DNA of 32,722 nt from an uncultured Alphaproteobacteria bacterium (GCA_934248075.1 CAKQKH010000015.1:1-32722); one strand, 5' to 3'. Numbered from the stretch's first letter, positions 7,430 through 16,498 are shown. Made by a program: numbers and translations. The notes: generated from the letters alone by a model not told the origin.

Positions 7430-8923
7430 ATGGCCATAACTCCACGGCTTGAAATCAAACAAACTCAATCGCTGCTTATGACCCCTGAATTGCGGCAAGC
7501 CATTAATCTGCTTCAACTAAACAACGTTGAACTGAACGAACTAGTAGAGCAAGAACTTTCCCGCAATCCGCTCTTAGAAAAAGAAACTGACCGCCTCAAT
7601 GAACAGCCCGATGATCATGCTCCGTCAATAGACAACCTTAATGATGCGCCTTCGACAGTAGATGAAGAGTTTAAGCCTGACATTGATTACGATTCCAGTT
7701 TTGATGACGATTATGCCAGCGATCGAGAAGGATATGACCTTGCGGAAGATTATTCTTGGGCTGATTACAACAAAAATAAAGACAATCATTCGGGAGAGCC
7801 GGATTTTGATTATTGCGAACAGCGTCTGGCCGCGGGAAAATCTCTCTATAGTTTTCTGGAAGAGCAGATAAACATCAAATTTACAACTGCTGCGGACAAA
7901 ATCATAGCCCGCCGTTTATGTGAAAACCTCGACCGAGCCGGCTATTTTCGTGGCAACATTGCCGAATTAGCTCAGGCATTGAAAACATCAGATTGCCGCA
8001 TAAATCGCGTTTTATCGGATTTAAAAGGATTTGAGCCATCTGGCATCTTTGCCGAAAATTTGCGCGAATGCCTGACAATCCAACTAAAAGACCGTAACCG
8101 TTTTGATCCGGTTATTGCCCAATTTTTAGATAATTTGCCGCTTTTAGCGGAGGGCAAGCTCAATGAACTCAAACAAATCTGCCGCATAGACAATGATGAT
8201 TTGGCTTCCATTATCGCAGACATAAAATCGCTCAACCCCAAACCTGCCGCTGATTGGGATCATGACATCACCTCATACGTCATTCCCGATGTTTTTGTTC
8301 GTCGGCTCAAAAATGGTGATTACCGCGTTGAGCTGAATTCCATGACTCTGCCGCGGGTTTTAATTAATCACCAATATTACAGCCAAATTCTCGGCAAAGA
8401 TAAATCTGCCAAGCGCTATCTTAAAGAAAATTTAAGCGCCGCCAATTTTTTAATTCGTGCCATGCACCAACGCGCCTCCAGTATTTTACGCGTCAGTGAA
8501 GAAATTGTTCGCACCCAAAAAGATTTTTTTGATTATGGCATCGAAAAGCTTAAACCCATGAGTCTCAAAGACATCGCCTATAATTTAGAAATGCACGAAA
8601 GCACCGTCAGCCGCGTTACCGCCAATAAATATATGCAGACTCCCATCGGTCTGTTTGAGCTGAAATTCTTTTTCTCGGCCGCGGCCGGAAGCTACACCGG
8701 CAACGACGATATGTCCACCATGACCATAAAGCACAAAATTAAACAGCTGATCGCCCAAGAACAAGCCGGCAATATCCTCTCTGATGACAAAATCGCTGAG
8801 CTTCTGGCGCAAGAAGGCATCAAGATAGCTAGACGAACCGTGGCAAAATATCGTGAAAGCCTAGAGATTCCTTCCTCGGCGGAGCGCAAACGATTGCAAA
8901 AGAGCAAAATTTCATCCCAATAA
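7430..8923 (+). CDS. rpoN: RNA polymerase sigma-54 factor
   Basis: Sigma-54 directs RNA polymerase to -24/-12 promoters that need enhancer-binding ATPases, classically nitrogen and flagellar genes. The 497-residue protein starts with the activator-interacting region I (LEIKQTQSLLMTPELRQAINLLQL). A strongly acidic linker follows at about residues 57-125, then the core-binding domain, the helix-turn-helix (LEMHESTVSRVTANKYMQTP) and the RpoN box ARRTVAKYRE at 467-476. The position downstream of lptB and upstream of hpf and ptsN is conserved across proteobacteria. No -24/-12 promoter was recognised in the window. The acidic linker is unusually rich in Asp. Confidence 0.97.
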   Translation: MAITPRLEIKQTQSLLMTPELRQAINLLQLNNVELNELVEQELSRNPLLEKETDRLNEQPDDHAPSIDNLNDAPSTVDEEFKPDIDYDSSFDDDYASDREGYDLAEDYSWADYNKNKDNHSGEPDFDYCEQRLAAGKSLYSFLEEQINIKFTTAADKIIARRLCENLDRAGYFRGNIAELAQALKTSDCRINRVLSDLKGFEPSGIFAENLRECLTIQLKDRNRFDPVIAQFLDNLPLLAEGKLNELKQICRIDNDDLASIIADIKSLNPKPAADWDHDITSYVIPDVFVRRLKNGDYRVELNSMTLPRVLINHQYYSQILGKDKSAKRYLKENLSAANFLIRAMHQRASSILRVSEEIVRTQKDFFDYGIEKLKPMSLKDIAYNLEMHESTVSRVTANKYMQTPIGLFELKFFFSAAAGSYTGNDDMSTMTIKHKIKQLIAQEQAGNILSDDKIAELLAQEGIKIARRTVAKYRESLEIPSSAERKRLQKSKISSQ

Positions 8924-8927
8924 AATG

Positions 8928-8977
8928 TTGACTTTATTAAAATAAGGCTGTATTTCATTTCACAATTGGGTTATACT
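8928..8977 (+). promoter_or_regulatory. Possible promoter region upstream of hpf
   Basis: The 114-nt rpoN-hpf spacer contains a TTGACT (8928-8933) followed after 17 nt by TATTTC, and a better -10-like TATACT at 8972-8977 without a clear -35 partner. Either could give hpf-ptsN its own transcript. The motifs are weak and no sigma-54 site was seen. Confidence 0.3.
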
Positions 8978-9037
8978 GTTTATCCGAATACAGATATATC
9001 CCAAAAAGTTTTAATTATATTTTTGCAAGGAAGAATT

Positions 9038-9601
9038 ATGAAAATAACATTATCAGGCAATCAGGTTGATATTGGAGACAGACTCCGCAACCATGTAGAA
9101 GAAAATATTTTGAACGCCGTTAACAAATATTTCCCGGCGCCCATCAGCTGTAGCGTTGTTTTTACCAAAGTTAAAGATAACTTCAATGCCGAAGTTACGG
9201 TTCATCCTGCTAAAAACATCATCTTGAAAGGTACCGGAACTGCCGGCGATCCTTATTCCGCCTTTGATGACGCAAACGAGCATATTGCTACCCGCCTGCG
9301 CCGTCACAAGACCAAACTCAATGACCACAAAGGCAAAACCGGCTTGGCCGAGATTGCCAATGAGGCCGTATTCTCAATTAATGAAGACGCTGAAGAAATT
9401 GACATTGACGATGCTCCGTTGACCATCGCCGAGCTGGAAGCCAACATTCCGGTATGCACCGTTTCTGAAGCAGTTATGTTTATGGACTTGAATGATGAAG
9501 TTGCTCTCATGTTCAAAAACGCTGCCAGCGGCAAGTTCAACATGGTTTACCGCCGCAAAGACGGCAATATCGGCTGGGTTGAACCAAAAACAGAAGATTA
9601 A
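9038..9601 (+). CDS. hpf: Ribosome hibernation promoting factor, long form
   Basis: This protein binds the 30S decoding channel and, in its long form, dimerises ribosomes into inactive 100S particles in stationary phase. The ATG at 9038 gives 187 residues with AAGGAAG just upstream; an in-frame TTG further upstream adds an unconserved N-terminus and was rejected. Residues 1-100 form the HPF/YfiA domain (MKITLSGNQVDIGDRLRNHV). Residues of about 130-187 carry the C-terminal dimerisation domain (EAVMFMDLNDEVALMFKN and YRRKDGNIGWVEP). It lies between rpoN and ptsN, as in many proteobacteria. Confidence 0.95.
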   Translation: MKITLSGNQVDIGDRLRNHVEENILNAVNKYFPAPISCSVVFTKVKDNFNAEVTVHPAKNIILKGTGTAGDPYSAFDDANEHIATRLRRHKTKLNDHKGKTGLAEIANEAVFSINEDAEEIDIDDAPLTIAELEANIPVCTVSEAVMFMDLNDEVALMFKNAASGKFNMVYRRKDGNIGWVEPKTED

Positions 9602-9613
9602 TTTGAGGTTACA

Positions 9614-10063
9614 ATGAATATCTCTGACATTATGACCGAAAAGAGCGTTTTCACCAACCTTAAGTCTGGTAGCAAACGTGAGTTTTTACAAGACCTGGCG
9701 GCTTCAGCAGCCGAGATCACGGGGCTTGATGAAAGAACCATTTTTGATACCTTCTTGGAACGTGAAAATCTTGGCTCTACCGGTTTTGGCGGCGGAACTG
9801 CTCTGCCGCACGGACGATTCGAAGAGCTGGACAAGGTTTGTGCTATATTTGCCAAACCAACGTCTCCTCTGGACTTTGATGCTGTCGATGGCAAACCCAT
9901 TGACATCGCTTTTGCCCTGCTCTCTCCGGAAGGCAACGGGGCAGATCACTTGACCGCTCTGGCCAAATTGTCTCGGATTCTTAAAGATGAAAATCTTTGC
10001 GACAAATTACGCAAGATAAATCGACCGGTTGAGATATTTGCACTTCTTAATGACTATGACTAA
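9614..10063 (+). CDS. ptsN: Nitrogen PTS enzyme IIA
   Basis: EIIA-Ntr is the terminal phospho-carrier of the regulatory nitrogen PTS; it adjusts potassium and nitrogen physiology instead of importing sugar. The 149-residue protein is a single EIIA type-2 domain. His66 in the motif GGGTALPHGR is the predicted phosphorylation site. GAGG lies a few bases before the ATG. It closes the rpoN-hpf-ptsN module and is followed by a clear terminator. No rapZ or HPr gene follows, and the phosphotransfer partners (ptsP, ptsO) are outside this window. Confidence 0.95.
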   Translation: MNISDIMTEKSVFTNLKSGSKREFLQDLAASAAEITGLDERTIFDTFLERENLGSTGFGGGTALPHGRFEELDKVCAIFAKPTSPLDFDAVDGKPIDIAFALLSPEGNGADHLTALAKLSRILKDENLCDKLRKINRPVEIFALLNDYD

Positions 10064-10067
10064 ACCT

Positions 10068-10098
10068 AAAAAAGCCGCTCGGTAGAGCGGCTTTTTTT
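10068..10098. terminator. Bidirectional rho-independent terminator
   Basis: A 7-bp GC-rich stem (GCCGCTC at 10074-10080 with GAGCGGC at 10085-10091) and a GGTA loop is flanked by A- and T-tracts. It lies between the converging ptsN and GNAT genes and should serve both. Confidence 0.9.
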
Positions 10099-10111
10099 AC
10101 GATAAGAAAGA

Positions 10112-10549
10112 CTACAAATCTTTAACCATTTTGGCAAACGTCAACCCCTGATCTTCAAAAATATCTCCCTCCTGATGAAAACCTATTTTTTCATAAAAAT
10201 GAATTGCGGTTAATCTGGCATTAATAAAAATCTTTTTATATCCGGCATCGCGCGCTCGTTCCTCCGCGTATTGCACCATTGCGCGTCCCACGCCCTCTCT
10301 CTGATATTTGGTGTCAACCGCCACCTGCAACAATCTCACTGTTTCATTGTCCACGGGAGCCAGCATCAGCCCGCCCACAAGTTTATCATCTAGACATTCA
10401 ACGCAACCAATATGCAAATAATTCATTTCTTTTTGGCGATGTGAATCCAGAAACTTCAGCCCCAACGGCTCCAAAAGAATTTTATAGCGTAGCTCGACCA
10501 GCTCGTCATAGCGAGTTGAACCAAAATCAATATCAATCATCTTTCTCAT
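10112..10549 (-). CDS. GNAT family N-acetyltransferase
   Basis: A 145-residue protein with one Gcn5-related acetyltransferase domain. Motif A is visible as VAVDTKYQREGVGRAMVQYA, which forms the acetyl-CoA pyrophosphate loop, and a later HFYEKIGFHQEGDIF strand is typical of the C-terminal part. The acceptor substrate cannot be predicted. I place the start at the ATG at 10549, since GGGAG lies 8 nt upstream; an in-frame TTG at 10564 overlaps that ribosome-binding site, and an ATG at 10540 is also possible. The gene stands alone, converging on ptsN. Confidence 0.85.
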   Translation of the reverse strand: MRKMIDIDFGSTRYDELVELRYKILLEPLGLKFLDSHRQKEMNYLHIGCVECLDDKLVGGLMLAPVDNETVRLLQVAVDTKYQREGVGRAMVQYAEERARDAGYKKIFINARLTAIHFYEKIGFHQEGDIFEDQGLTFAKMVKDL

Positions 10550-10695
10550 CGCATCAACTCCCAATAATACCTACGTTCTATATACCGATTATGCCTCAAA
10601 TCCGTTTTCTAGTCAATCTCTAGATAAATATTAGTTGCGTTATTAAAAAATTCGGCTATTTTCAAAATAATATTAACATAAAAATTGATAAGAAA

Positions 10696-12504
10696 ATGAA
10701 AGAACACAATCTGGAACTTATTCGTAACTTTGCCATCATTGCCCATATTGATCACGGCAAATCCACTTTAGCAGATCGTCTTATTGAAGCTTGCGGCGGA
10801 TTGGAAAAACGTGAGATGACGGAGCAAGTCTTAGACAATATGGACATTGAAAAAGAGCGCGGTATAACTATCAAAGCGCAAACCGTGCGTCTCAATTATA
10901 AAGCCCAAGACGGCAAAACTTATCAGCTCAATTTGATTGACACTCCCGGACACGTCGATTTTTCATATGAAGTTTCCCGCTCTTTGGCCTCATGTGAAGG
11001 CTCGGTTTTAGTAGTTGATGCCACCCAAGGTGTCGAGGCTCAAACTCTGGCCAATGTATATCTGGCTATTGATAACAACCATGAAATCGTACCGGTTTTA
11101 AATAAAATTGATTTACCATCTGCCGACCCGGACAGAGTAAAAACTCAAATTGAAGATGTCATCGGAATTGACGCCTCCGACGCAATTGAAGCTTCCGGCA
11201 AGACCGGTTTAGGCGTACCTGAACTATTGGAGGCGATTGTACATCGTCTTCCCGCTCCGCAAGGTGATGAAGACGCCCCATTAAAAGCTTTGTTGATTGA
11301 CAGTTGGTATGACAGCTATCTCGGAGTTATCATTTTAGTCCGCATTCACGATGGTATTTTGCGCAAAAAACAGCAAATCAGGATGATGTCCAACAATGCT
11401 GTTTATCAGGTTGAGAAAGTCGGCGTTTTTTCACCCAAAATGACCGATGTTGACGCTTTATATCCCGGAGAAGTCGGTTTCATTACCGCCAGCATCAAAA
11501 GCGTTGGCGATTGCCATATCGGCGACACCATCACCGACAACAAACGACCTTGTCTGGCGCCGCTTAAAGGCTTCAAGCCATCTATCCCTGTCGTCTTCTG
11601 CTCAATTTTTCCGGTTGATTCCAGCCAATATGAATTATTAAAAGACGCTCTGGCCAAACTTAAGTTGAATGATGCCAGTATAGACTACCAAAATGAAAAC
11701 TCTGCCGCTTTGGGTCTGGGTTTTCGTTGTGGTTTTTTGGGGCTTTTGCATATGGAAATTATCCAAGAGCGCCTTGGCCGAGAATTTGATCTTGATCTTA
11801 TCACCACCGCTCCGTCCGTTGCCTACAAGCTTCACTTGACCAATGGTGAAGATCTCACTTTGCACAATCCTGCGGATATGCCGGATCCCAGCCTTATCCG
11901 CGCCATTGAAGAACCCATGGTTCGAGCAACCATTTTAGTGCCGGACAATTATTTAGGCGCCGTTCTAAAACTCTGCACCGAAAGACGCGGCGAGCAGTCT
12001 GAACTGACATATGTCGGCTCCCGAGCTATGATAATATATAAAATTCCTCTTAACGAAATTGTATTCGATTTCTATGACCGCCTCAAATCGATAACCAGCG
12101 GCTATGCCAGTTTTGACTACGAGCTTATTGGCTATCAGGAAGCCGATTTGGTCAAAGTGCAAATTCTCATTAATGAAGAGCCGGTTGACGCTCTCGCGTT
12201 CTTGTGCCACCGCAGCGAGGCCGAACCTCGCGGACGCCAAATTTGCGAGCGCCTCAAAGACCTAATTCCGCGGCACTTATTCAAGATTCCGATTCAAGCG
12301 GCCATTGGTGGTCGAGTTGTTGCTCGCGAAACAATTTCTGCTCTGCGCAAAGATGTAACCGCCAAATGCTATGGCGGCGACGTAACCCGCAAACGCAAAT
12401 TGCTTGACAAACAAAAGAAAGGCAAGCTGCGTATGCGCCAATTCGGCAAAGTAGAAGTTCCGCAAAGCGCTTTTATAGAGGCCTTAAGAATAGGGGATCA
12501 ATAA
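10696..12504 (+). CDS. lepA: Elongation factor 4 (LepA)
   Basis: LepA is a ribosome-associated GTPase implicated in back-translocation and in 30S biogenesis or initiation. The 602-residue length is typical. The G domain shows AHIDHGKST at residues 16-24, RGITIKAQTV, DTPGHVDFSYEV and NKIDLPSADP. The LepA-specific C-terminal domain is clear (GGDVTRKRKLLDKQKKGKLR) and separates it from EF-G. Translation starts at ATG 10696 behind only a weak purine-rich site (AAGAAA). It is followed by deoB after 90 nt, with a separate promoter in that gap. Confidence 0.97.
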   Translation: MKEHNLELIRNFAIIAHIDHGKSTLADRLIEACGGLEKREMTEQVLDNMDIEKERGITIKAQTVRLNYKAQDGKTYQLNLIDTPGHVDFSYEVSRSLASCEGSVLVVDATQGVEAQTLANVYLAIDNNHEIVPVLNKIDLPSADPDRVKTQIEDVIGIDASDAIEASGKTGLGVPELLEAIVHRLPAPQGDEDAPLKALLIDSWYDSYLGVIILVRIHDGILRKKQQIRMMSNNAVYQVEKVGVFSPKMTDVDALYPGEVGFITASIKSVGDCHIGDTITDNKRPCLAPLKGFKPSIPVVFCSIFPVDSSQYELLKDALAKLKLNDASIDYQNENSAALGLGFRCGFLGLLHMEIIQERLGREFDLDLITTAPSVAYKLHLTNGEDLTLHNPADMPDPSLIRAIEEPMVRATILVPDNYLGAVLKLCTERRGEQSELTYVGSRAMIIYKIPLNEIVFDFYDRLKSITSGYASFDYELIGYQEADLVKVQILINEEPVDALAFLCHRSEAEPRGRQICERLKDLIPRHLFKIPIQAAIGGRVVARETISALRKDVTAKCYGGDVTRKRKLLDKQKKGKLRMRQFGKVEVPQSAFIEALRIGDQ

Positions 12505-12532
12505 AAATAAATCGCCAACCGGCAGATTAGAC

Positions 12533-12560
12533 TTGACCGCCCGTCCTTGATTGGTATTAT
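12533..12560 (+). promoter_or_regulatory. Promoter of deoB-pgeF
   Basis: TTGACC (12533-12538), a 16-nt spacer and TATTAT (12555-12560) precede deoB by 34 nt. Each box matches the sigma-70 consensus at five of six positions. It would allow deoB-pgeF to be expressed independently of lepA. Confidence 0.6.
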
Positions 12561-12594
12561 GTTTTTAATAATCAATTCCAGCAAGGAGGATATC

Positions 12595-13797
12595 ATGGCG
12601 CGGGCAATAATCTTAATGATGGATTCGTTTGGCATTGGCGGAGCTCCCGACGCCTGTATGTTTGGCGATGAAGGAGCTGACACTTTTGGTCATATCGCCA
12701 AACAAAATCTAGGCTTAAACGTTCCCAACTTACTTAGTCTCGGCTTGGGCAAAGCCGCTCAGGAGGCGGTTGGTCATCAGGCCGAATATGGCATTCAAGA
12801 TCTTGCCAAACTAAATCTTCCCAGCAAATACGGTCATGCCAAAGAATTGGGCAAAGCCAAAGACACCACCTCCGGCCACTGGGAAATGGCCGGCGTTCCG
12901 GTTTTGCAAGAATGGGGATATTTTCCCAAAACTTACCCGTCTTTTCCGGCTGAGATGATTAATGAAATTTGCGCCAAATCCGCAATCAGCGGAATCTTGG
13001 GCAACAAGGCGGCTTCGGGAACCGAAATTATTCAAGAGCTTGGCGAGGAGCATATCAAAACTGGCAAACCCATTTTTTACACTTCTGCCGACAGTTGCCT
13101 GCAAATTGCCGCTCATGAAAAGTATTTTGGCTTGCAAAAATTGTACGATCTCTGCGCCGTTGCCTTTGAGGCTGTTAAACCATATCGCATTGCCCGTATC
13201 ATTGCCCGACCTTTTGAAGGAGAAAAAAGCGGCGAATTTATCAGAACTAAAAACCGCCATGACTACTCTGTAAAACCATTTGCTCCAACTTTGTTAGATA
13301 AACTAAAAGACAGCGGACATAATGTAATTGCCATTGGCAAAATTAGCGATATTTATGCCGGATGCGGAGTAACTAAAAAAGTTTTGGCCAGCGGTTTGGA
13401 GGAGCTGTGGAACACCACCTTGTCAGAAGTCCAAAACGCTCCAGACAATAGTTTGATTTTCACCAACTTTGTTGATTTTGACATGTTTTACGGCCATCGT
13501 CGCGATGTAAAAGGCTATGCTCGCGCACTGGAATATTTTGATCGCCGTTTGCCTGAAATCGCCCCCATGTTGCAAGATGACGATATTGTTTTTGTTACGG
13601 CCGATCACGGCAATGATCCGACTTGGACAGGAACTGACCACACCCGCGAACAAGTTCCGGTACTCATGTTCGGCAAAAAAGTCAAACCGGCGAACATCGG
13701 ACAACGTCAGACTTTTGCCGACATTGCCCAAACTATTGCCGAATATTTTTCTCTTGAACCTTTTGCTTATGGCAAATCTTTTTTACAGGAAGAATAA
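12595..13797 (+). CDS. deoB: Phosphopentomutase
   Basis: DeoB interconverts (deoxy)ribose-1-phosphate and -5-phosphate, joining nucleoside phosphorolysis to central metabolism. The 400-residue protein belongs to the alkaline-phosphatase-like metalloenzymes. Metal-ligand motifs are visible at the N-terminus (MMDSFGIGGAPDA) and C-terminus (FVTADHGNDPTWTGTDHTRE). The ATG at 12595 is preceded by a strong AAGGAGGA, so the upstream in-frame start at 12547 was rejected. The next gene, pgeF, begins directly after its stop (TAA then ATG). Its partner enzymes Cdd, PunA, DeoC and DeoA are encoded together about 10 kb away. Confidence 0.97.
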   Translation: MARAIILMMDSFGIGGAPDACMFGDEGADTFGHIAKQNLGLNVPNLLSLGLGKAAQEAVGHQAEYGIQDLAKLNLPSKYGHAKELGKAKDTTSGHWEMAGVPVLQEWGYFPKTYPSFPAEMINEICAKSAISGILGNKAASGTEIIQELGEEHIKTGKPIFYTSADSCLQIAAHEKYFGLQKLYDLCAVAFEAVKPYRIARIIARPFEGEKSGEFIRTKNRHDYSVKPFAPTLLDKLKDSGHNVIAIGKISDIYAGCGVTKKVLASGLEELWNTTLSEVQNAPDNSLIFTNFVDFDMFYGHRRDVKGYARALEYFDRRLPEIAPMLQDDDIVFVTADHGNDPTWTGTDHTREQVPVLMFGKKVKPANIGQRQTFADIAQTIAEYFSLEPFAYGKSFLQEE

Positions 13798-14541
13798 ATG
13801 AGCTGGCTCGCCCCTAATTTACCTGCTGACAAACATTGTTTTTTTGGCGCCGAAGGCGGTTTTTCCACCGGCATTTATCAAAGCATGAACGTTAGCATCA
13901 ACAGTTGCGATTCTCCTGAAAATGTGCAAAAGAACCTTATTAAAGCCGCTGCCAGATTTAACCTAGAACCCCAAAACCTGCACATGCTCAAGCAAGGTGT
14001 TTCCGCGCATGTTGAATACACCGCCCAAGCCAAACCATGGCAAATCACGGCTGACGGAGCCGTAACCGACCAACCGGACATTATCCTCTGCATCCGCACT
14101 GCCGATTGTGCGCCCGTCCTTTTGGCAGATTACCGCCACGGTATTATCGGAGCCGCCCACGCTGGTTGGCGCGGTGCTTTTGGCGGTGTAATCGAACACA
14201 CCATAGATTTAATGATTGCCAAAGGCGCCAGATTAGAGAACATAGCCGCCGCAGTAGGGCCGTGTATTGCCCAAAAATCATACGAAGTTGACGACCAATT
14301 TTACCACACTATCAACCAACCCCAATATTTTTCATCAGGCCGCAGTGGGCATTGGCACTTTAATCTTGAGGCATACTGCGTGGACAAGCTCAAACATTGT
14401 GGCGTCACTGATATTTGCGCTTCCGGCATTGATACATATGACCAAACCAACGGTTACTTCAGTTTCCGCCGCAACACTCACTTAGGATTAATAAAACAGC
14501 CCAAGGATTTTCCGGTAGAATTGAGCGCCATCGTTTTATAA
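13798..14541 (+). CDS. pgeF: PgeF/YfiH-type multicopper-oxidase-like protein (purine nucleoside phosphorylase LACC1 family)
   Basis: The 247-residue protein belongs to the DUF152/YfiH family. The metal or active-site triad is recognisable as His71 (GVSAHVEY), Cys104 (RTADCAPVLL) and His121 (GAAHAGWRGAFGG), followed by AVGPCIAQKSYEV. Family members have been described as polyphenol oxidases, as peptidoglycan-editing factor, and as purine nucleoside phosphorylases or adenosine deaminases. The gene abuts deoB with no spacer. A phosphorylase releasing ribose-1-phosphate would hand its product directly to DeoB, so the context favours nucleoside salvage. That functional choice is inference. Confidence 0.9.
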   Translation: MSWLAPNLPADKHCFFGAEGGFSTGIYQSMNVSINSCDSPENVQKNLIKAAARFNLEPQNLHMLKQGVSAHVEYTAQAKPWQITADGAVTDQPDIILCIRTADCAPVLLADYRHGIIGAAHAGWRGAFGGVIEHTIDLMIAKGARLENIAAAVGPCIAQKSYEVDDQFYHTINQPQYFSSGRSGHWHFNLEAYCVDKLKHCGVTDICASGIDTYDQTNGYFSFRRNTHLGLIKQPKDFPVELSAIVL

Positions 14542-14542
14542 C

Positions 14543-14583
14543 TTGACGATAAAGCTTTTATTTTAGCTTAATCCGATTATAAT
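14543..14583 (+). promoter_or_regulatory. Possible promoter upstream of the TerB/DnaJ gene
   Basis: TTGACG (14543-14548) pairs with CTTAAT (14567-14572) at 18-nt spacing, and a perfect TATAAT lies at 14578-14583 without a good -35. The 74-nt spacer therefore probably starts a new transcript, but which pair is used is uncertain. Confidence 0.35.
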
Positions 14584-14615
14584 TATAGCATTGTCGCAAC
14601 AATCAGAAGTTATCA

Positions 14616-15782
14616 ATGTCTCCTTTTGGTAAATTTACTCTTGCTCTCATCGGCCTCCGCCTTTTTGGTGCGGAAGGCTTCTTTGCCGGTATGTTTTTGG
14701 GACATATGCTGATTGATCGCACCCACCTGATTGTTTCGTTGGAGCGCCGGCTCAGCATCATCGATGACAACATACGCATTCTCTTGCCCTATAAATATTA
14801 TCGTTTTTACAATCGATTAGATGGTCATTTCTGGGGCAAAATCTGGGGAATGTTGCTAGGTGGAATCCTTTGGGGATTTGACGGACTAATTATTCTGTTT
14901 ATTGCCGGCCACTTCATTTTTGACACTCCTGACAGCCACCATGCCAAGCGTTGGCGCAAAAAGTTTGACCATTTTTGGGATAATCACTGGGGCAAAATCG
15001 CCGGCGCCGTCATCGGCTTCATATGCCAAAGCCGCATTATATTGTTTTGTGGTGTTGTTATCGGCTTTTTTGCAGATTATTATCGCATGGAAAACGCCAC
15101 ACTTATTCCCATTGAGACAATTCGTCGTTTTTGGAAAGGCATTAATCCCTTAAAATTATGGCGTCATTCTAAAGAAGCCCGCCATGTGTCGTTTATCTTG
15201 TCCATGGCCGGACTGGCGGCCAAAGTCGCCAAAGCCGACGGCCAAGTCAGCGAAAACGAAGTCCGCACTTTCAAAAAACTGTTTGTCGTAAAAGAAGAAG
15301 AAACCTCCAAGGTAGCCAAGCTCTTCAACGAGGCCAAGAAAAGCGCCAAAGGCTACGAAAAATATGCCCAACAACTGGCCGGAATCAGCGCGGACAATAT
15401 TGAACTCCAAGAAAACATCATTGATAATTTATTCAAAATAGCTGCCGCTGACGGCAATATCACCGCCGAAGAATACGATATTATCAGCAAAATAGCGCAA
15501 ATCATCGGCCTGCCTAATGGCAATTTTGAGGTAATCAAAGGAATATACACTCCCAAAGCTCAAAACTCAATAATTCAAGATTATTATGACGAACTGGGAT
15601 TGCTATACTCAGCAACCGACGCAGAAATCAAAGCCCGCTGGAAAGAGCTTATCATTCGTTATCATCCGGACAGACAACAAGCCAAAGGTGCCAGCGCAGC
15701 TGAAATTGCGGCGGCAACCGCCAAAATGGCAAAAATAAATTTTGCCTATCAGGAAATCATAAAAACACGGAACGGCAAATGA
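14616..15782 (+). CDS. DjlA-like membrane protein with TerB and DnaJ domains
   Basis: The 388-residue protein combines hydrophobic N-terminal segments (about residues 5-32, 75-106 and 128-155), a TerB-like helical domain (about 190-315, MAGLAAKVAKADGQVSENEV and IAAADGNITAEEYD) and a C-terminal J domain (about 322-388). The J-domain HPD motif, which stimulates DnaK ATPase, is at residues 350-352. E. coli DjlA has one membrane segment, so the longer hydrophobic region is a difference. The protein should hold the J domain at the inner membrane on the cytoplasmic side. It overlaps the AmpD-type gene by 4 nt (ATGA), a pairing common in alphaproteobacteria. Client proteins are unknown. Confidence 0.85.
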   Translation: MSPFGKFTLALIGLRLFGAEGFFAGMFLGHMLIDRTHLIVSLERRLSIIDDNIRILLPYKYYRFYNRLDGHFWGKIWGMLLGGILWGFDGLIILFIAGHFIFDTPDSHHAKRWRKKFDHFWDNHWGKIAGAVIGFICQSRIILFCGVVIGFFADYYRMENATLIPIETIRRFWKGINPLKLWRHSKEARHVSFILSMAGLAAKVAKADGQVSENEVRTFKKLFVVKEEETSKVAKLFNEAKKSAKGYEKYAQQLAGISADNIELQENIIDNLFKIAAADGNITAEEYDIISKIAQIIGLPNGNFEVIKGIYTPKAQNSIIQDYYDELGLLYSATDAEIKARWKELIIRYHPDRQQAKGASAAEIAAATAKMAKINFAYQEIIKTRNGK

Positions 15783-16498
15783 AACACGAAGAATCTGTTT
15801 ATTTTGATGAGCGCAACACTCCGATTGATATGTTGGTTATCCATTGCTCAGCTCAAACTGGCCGGCAGATGGTCTGCTTGCTGAACGAACTAAAGTTGAG
15901 TGTCCACTATATCATAGATGAGCATGGCGACATTATTCAATGTGTTCCTGAAGAAAAACGCGCCTGGCATGCCGGCAAAGGTTTTTGGCATAATGGTGAT
16001 ACCAGCCTAAATTCTCGTTCAATTGGTATTGAAATCGCCTCGCCAACTTTAGGGCAAGAACCTTACGCGCCGACACAAATTCAAACGCTTATTCTTTTGT
16101 GTCAAAAGATTATTCAGCGCCATCATATACCGGCTCGCAACATAGTCGGACATTCTGATATCGCCCCGACCCGCAAACCGGATCCCGGACTGGCTTTTCC
16201 ATGGCAAGAGCTATCTCAACATGGCATTGGCTTGTGGTATTCACTCGCAGATGCCGCCAAGACAAAAGAAAACAATCCCAAATCGCTATTGGCCGCTATC
16301 GGATATGATACTGAAAATGACAATACGACCCAAGCCTCAGCTTATGCGTTTTGCCGACACTTTCTGCCGCAATATGTCAAAAAAGACCCCGATATTAATC
16401 ATCTGATAGACCATATTTTGCCTGACAACTTTGAATTTATGCAAGATCAAACCTTCTTAGATACATTAAAAGCCGTCGCCTGGCGCTATCAGTCCTGA
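15779..16498 (+). CDS. AmpD-type 1,6-anhydro-MurNAc/N-acetylmuramoyl-L-alanine amidase
   Basis: A zinc amidase of the Amidase_2 family that cuts the bond between muramic acid and the stem peptide. The predicted zinc ligands are His22 (VIHCSAQTG), His125 (VGHSDIAP) and Asp135, with Lys133 nearby. The His-to-Asp spacing of 10 matches the cytoplasmic AmpD enzyme. There is no signal peptide, so a peptidoglycan-recycling role in the cytoplasm is most likely. The C-terminal stretch of about 100 residues (140-239) is longer than AmpD and resembles the helical tail of AmiD-like proteins. It is coupled to the preceding DnaJ gene and followed by a terminator. Confidence 0.88.
   Translation: MKHEESVYFDERNTPIDMLVIHCSAQTGRQMVCLLNELKLSVHYIIDEHGDIIQCVPEEKRAWHAGKGFWHNGDTSLNSRSIGIEIASPTLGQEPYAPTQIQTLILLCQKIIQRHHIPARNIVGHSDIAPTRKPDPGLAFPWQELSQHGIGLWYSLADAAKTKENNPKSLLAAIGYDTENDNTTQASAYAFCRHFLPQYVKKDPDINHLIDHILPDNFEFMQDQTFLDTLKAVAWRYQS

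Noticed and set aside
9614..10063. Sugar-specific PTS enzyme IIA
   Set aside because: No EIIB or EIIC gene is linked; position after rpoN-hpf and the sequence fit the regulatory EIIA-Ntr.
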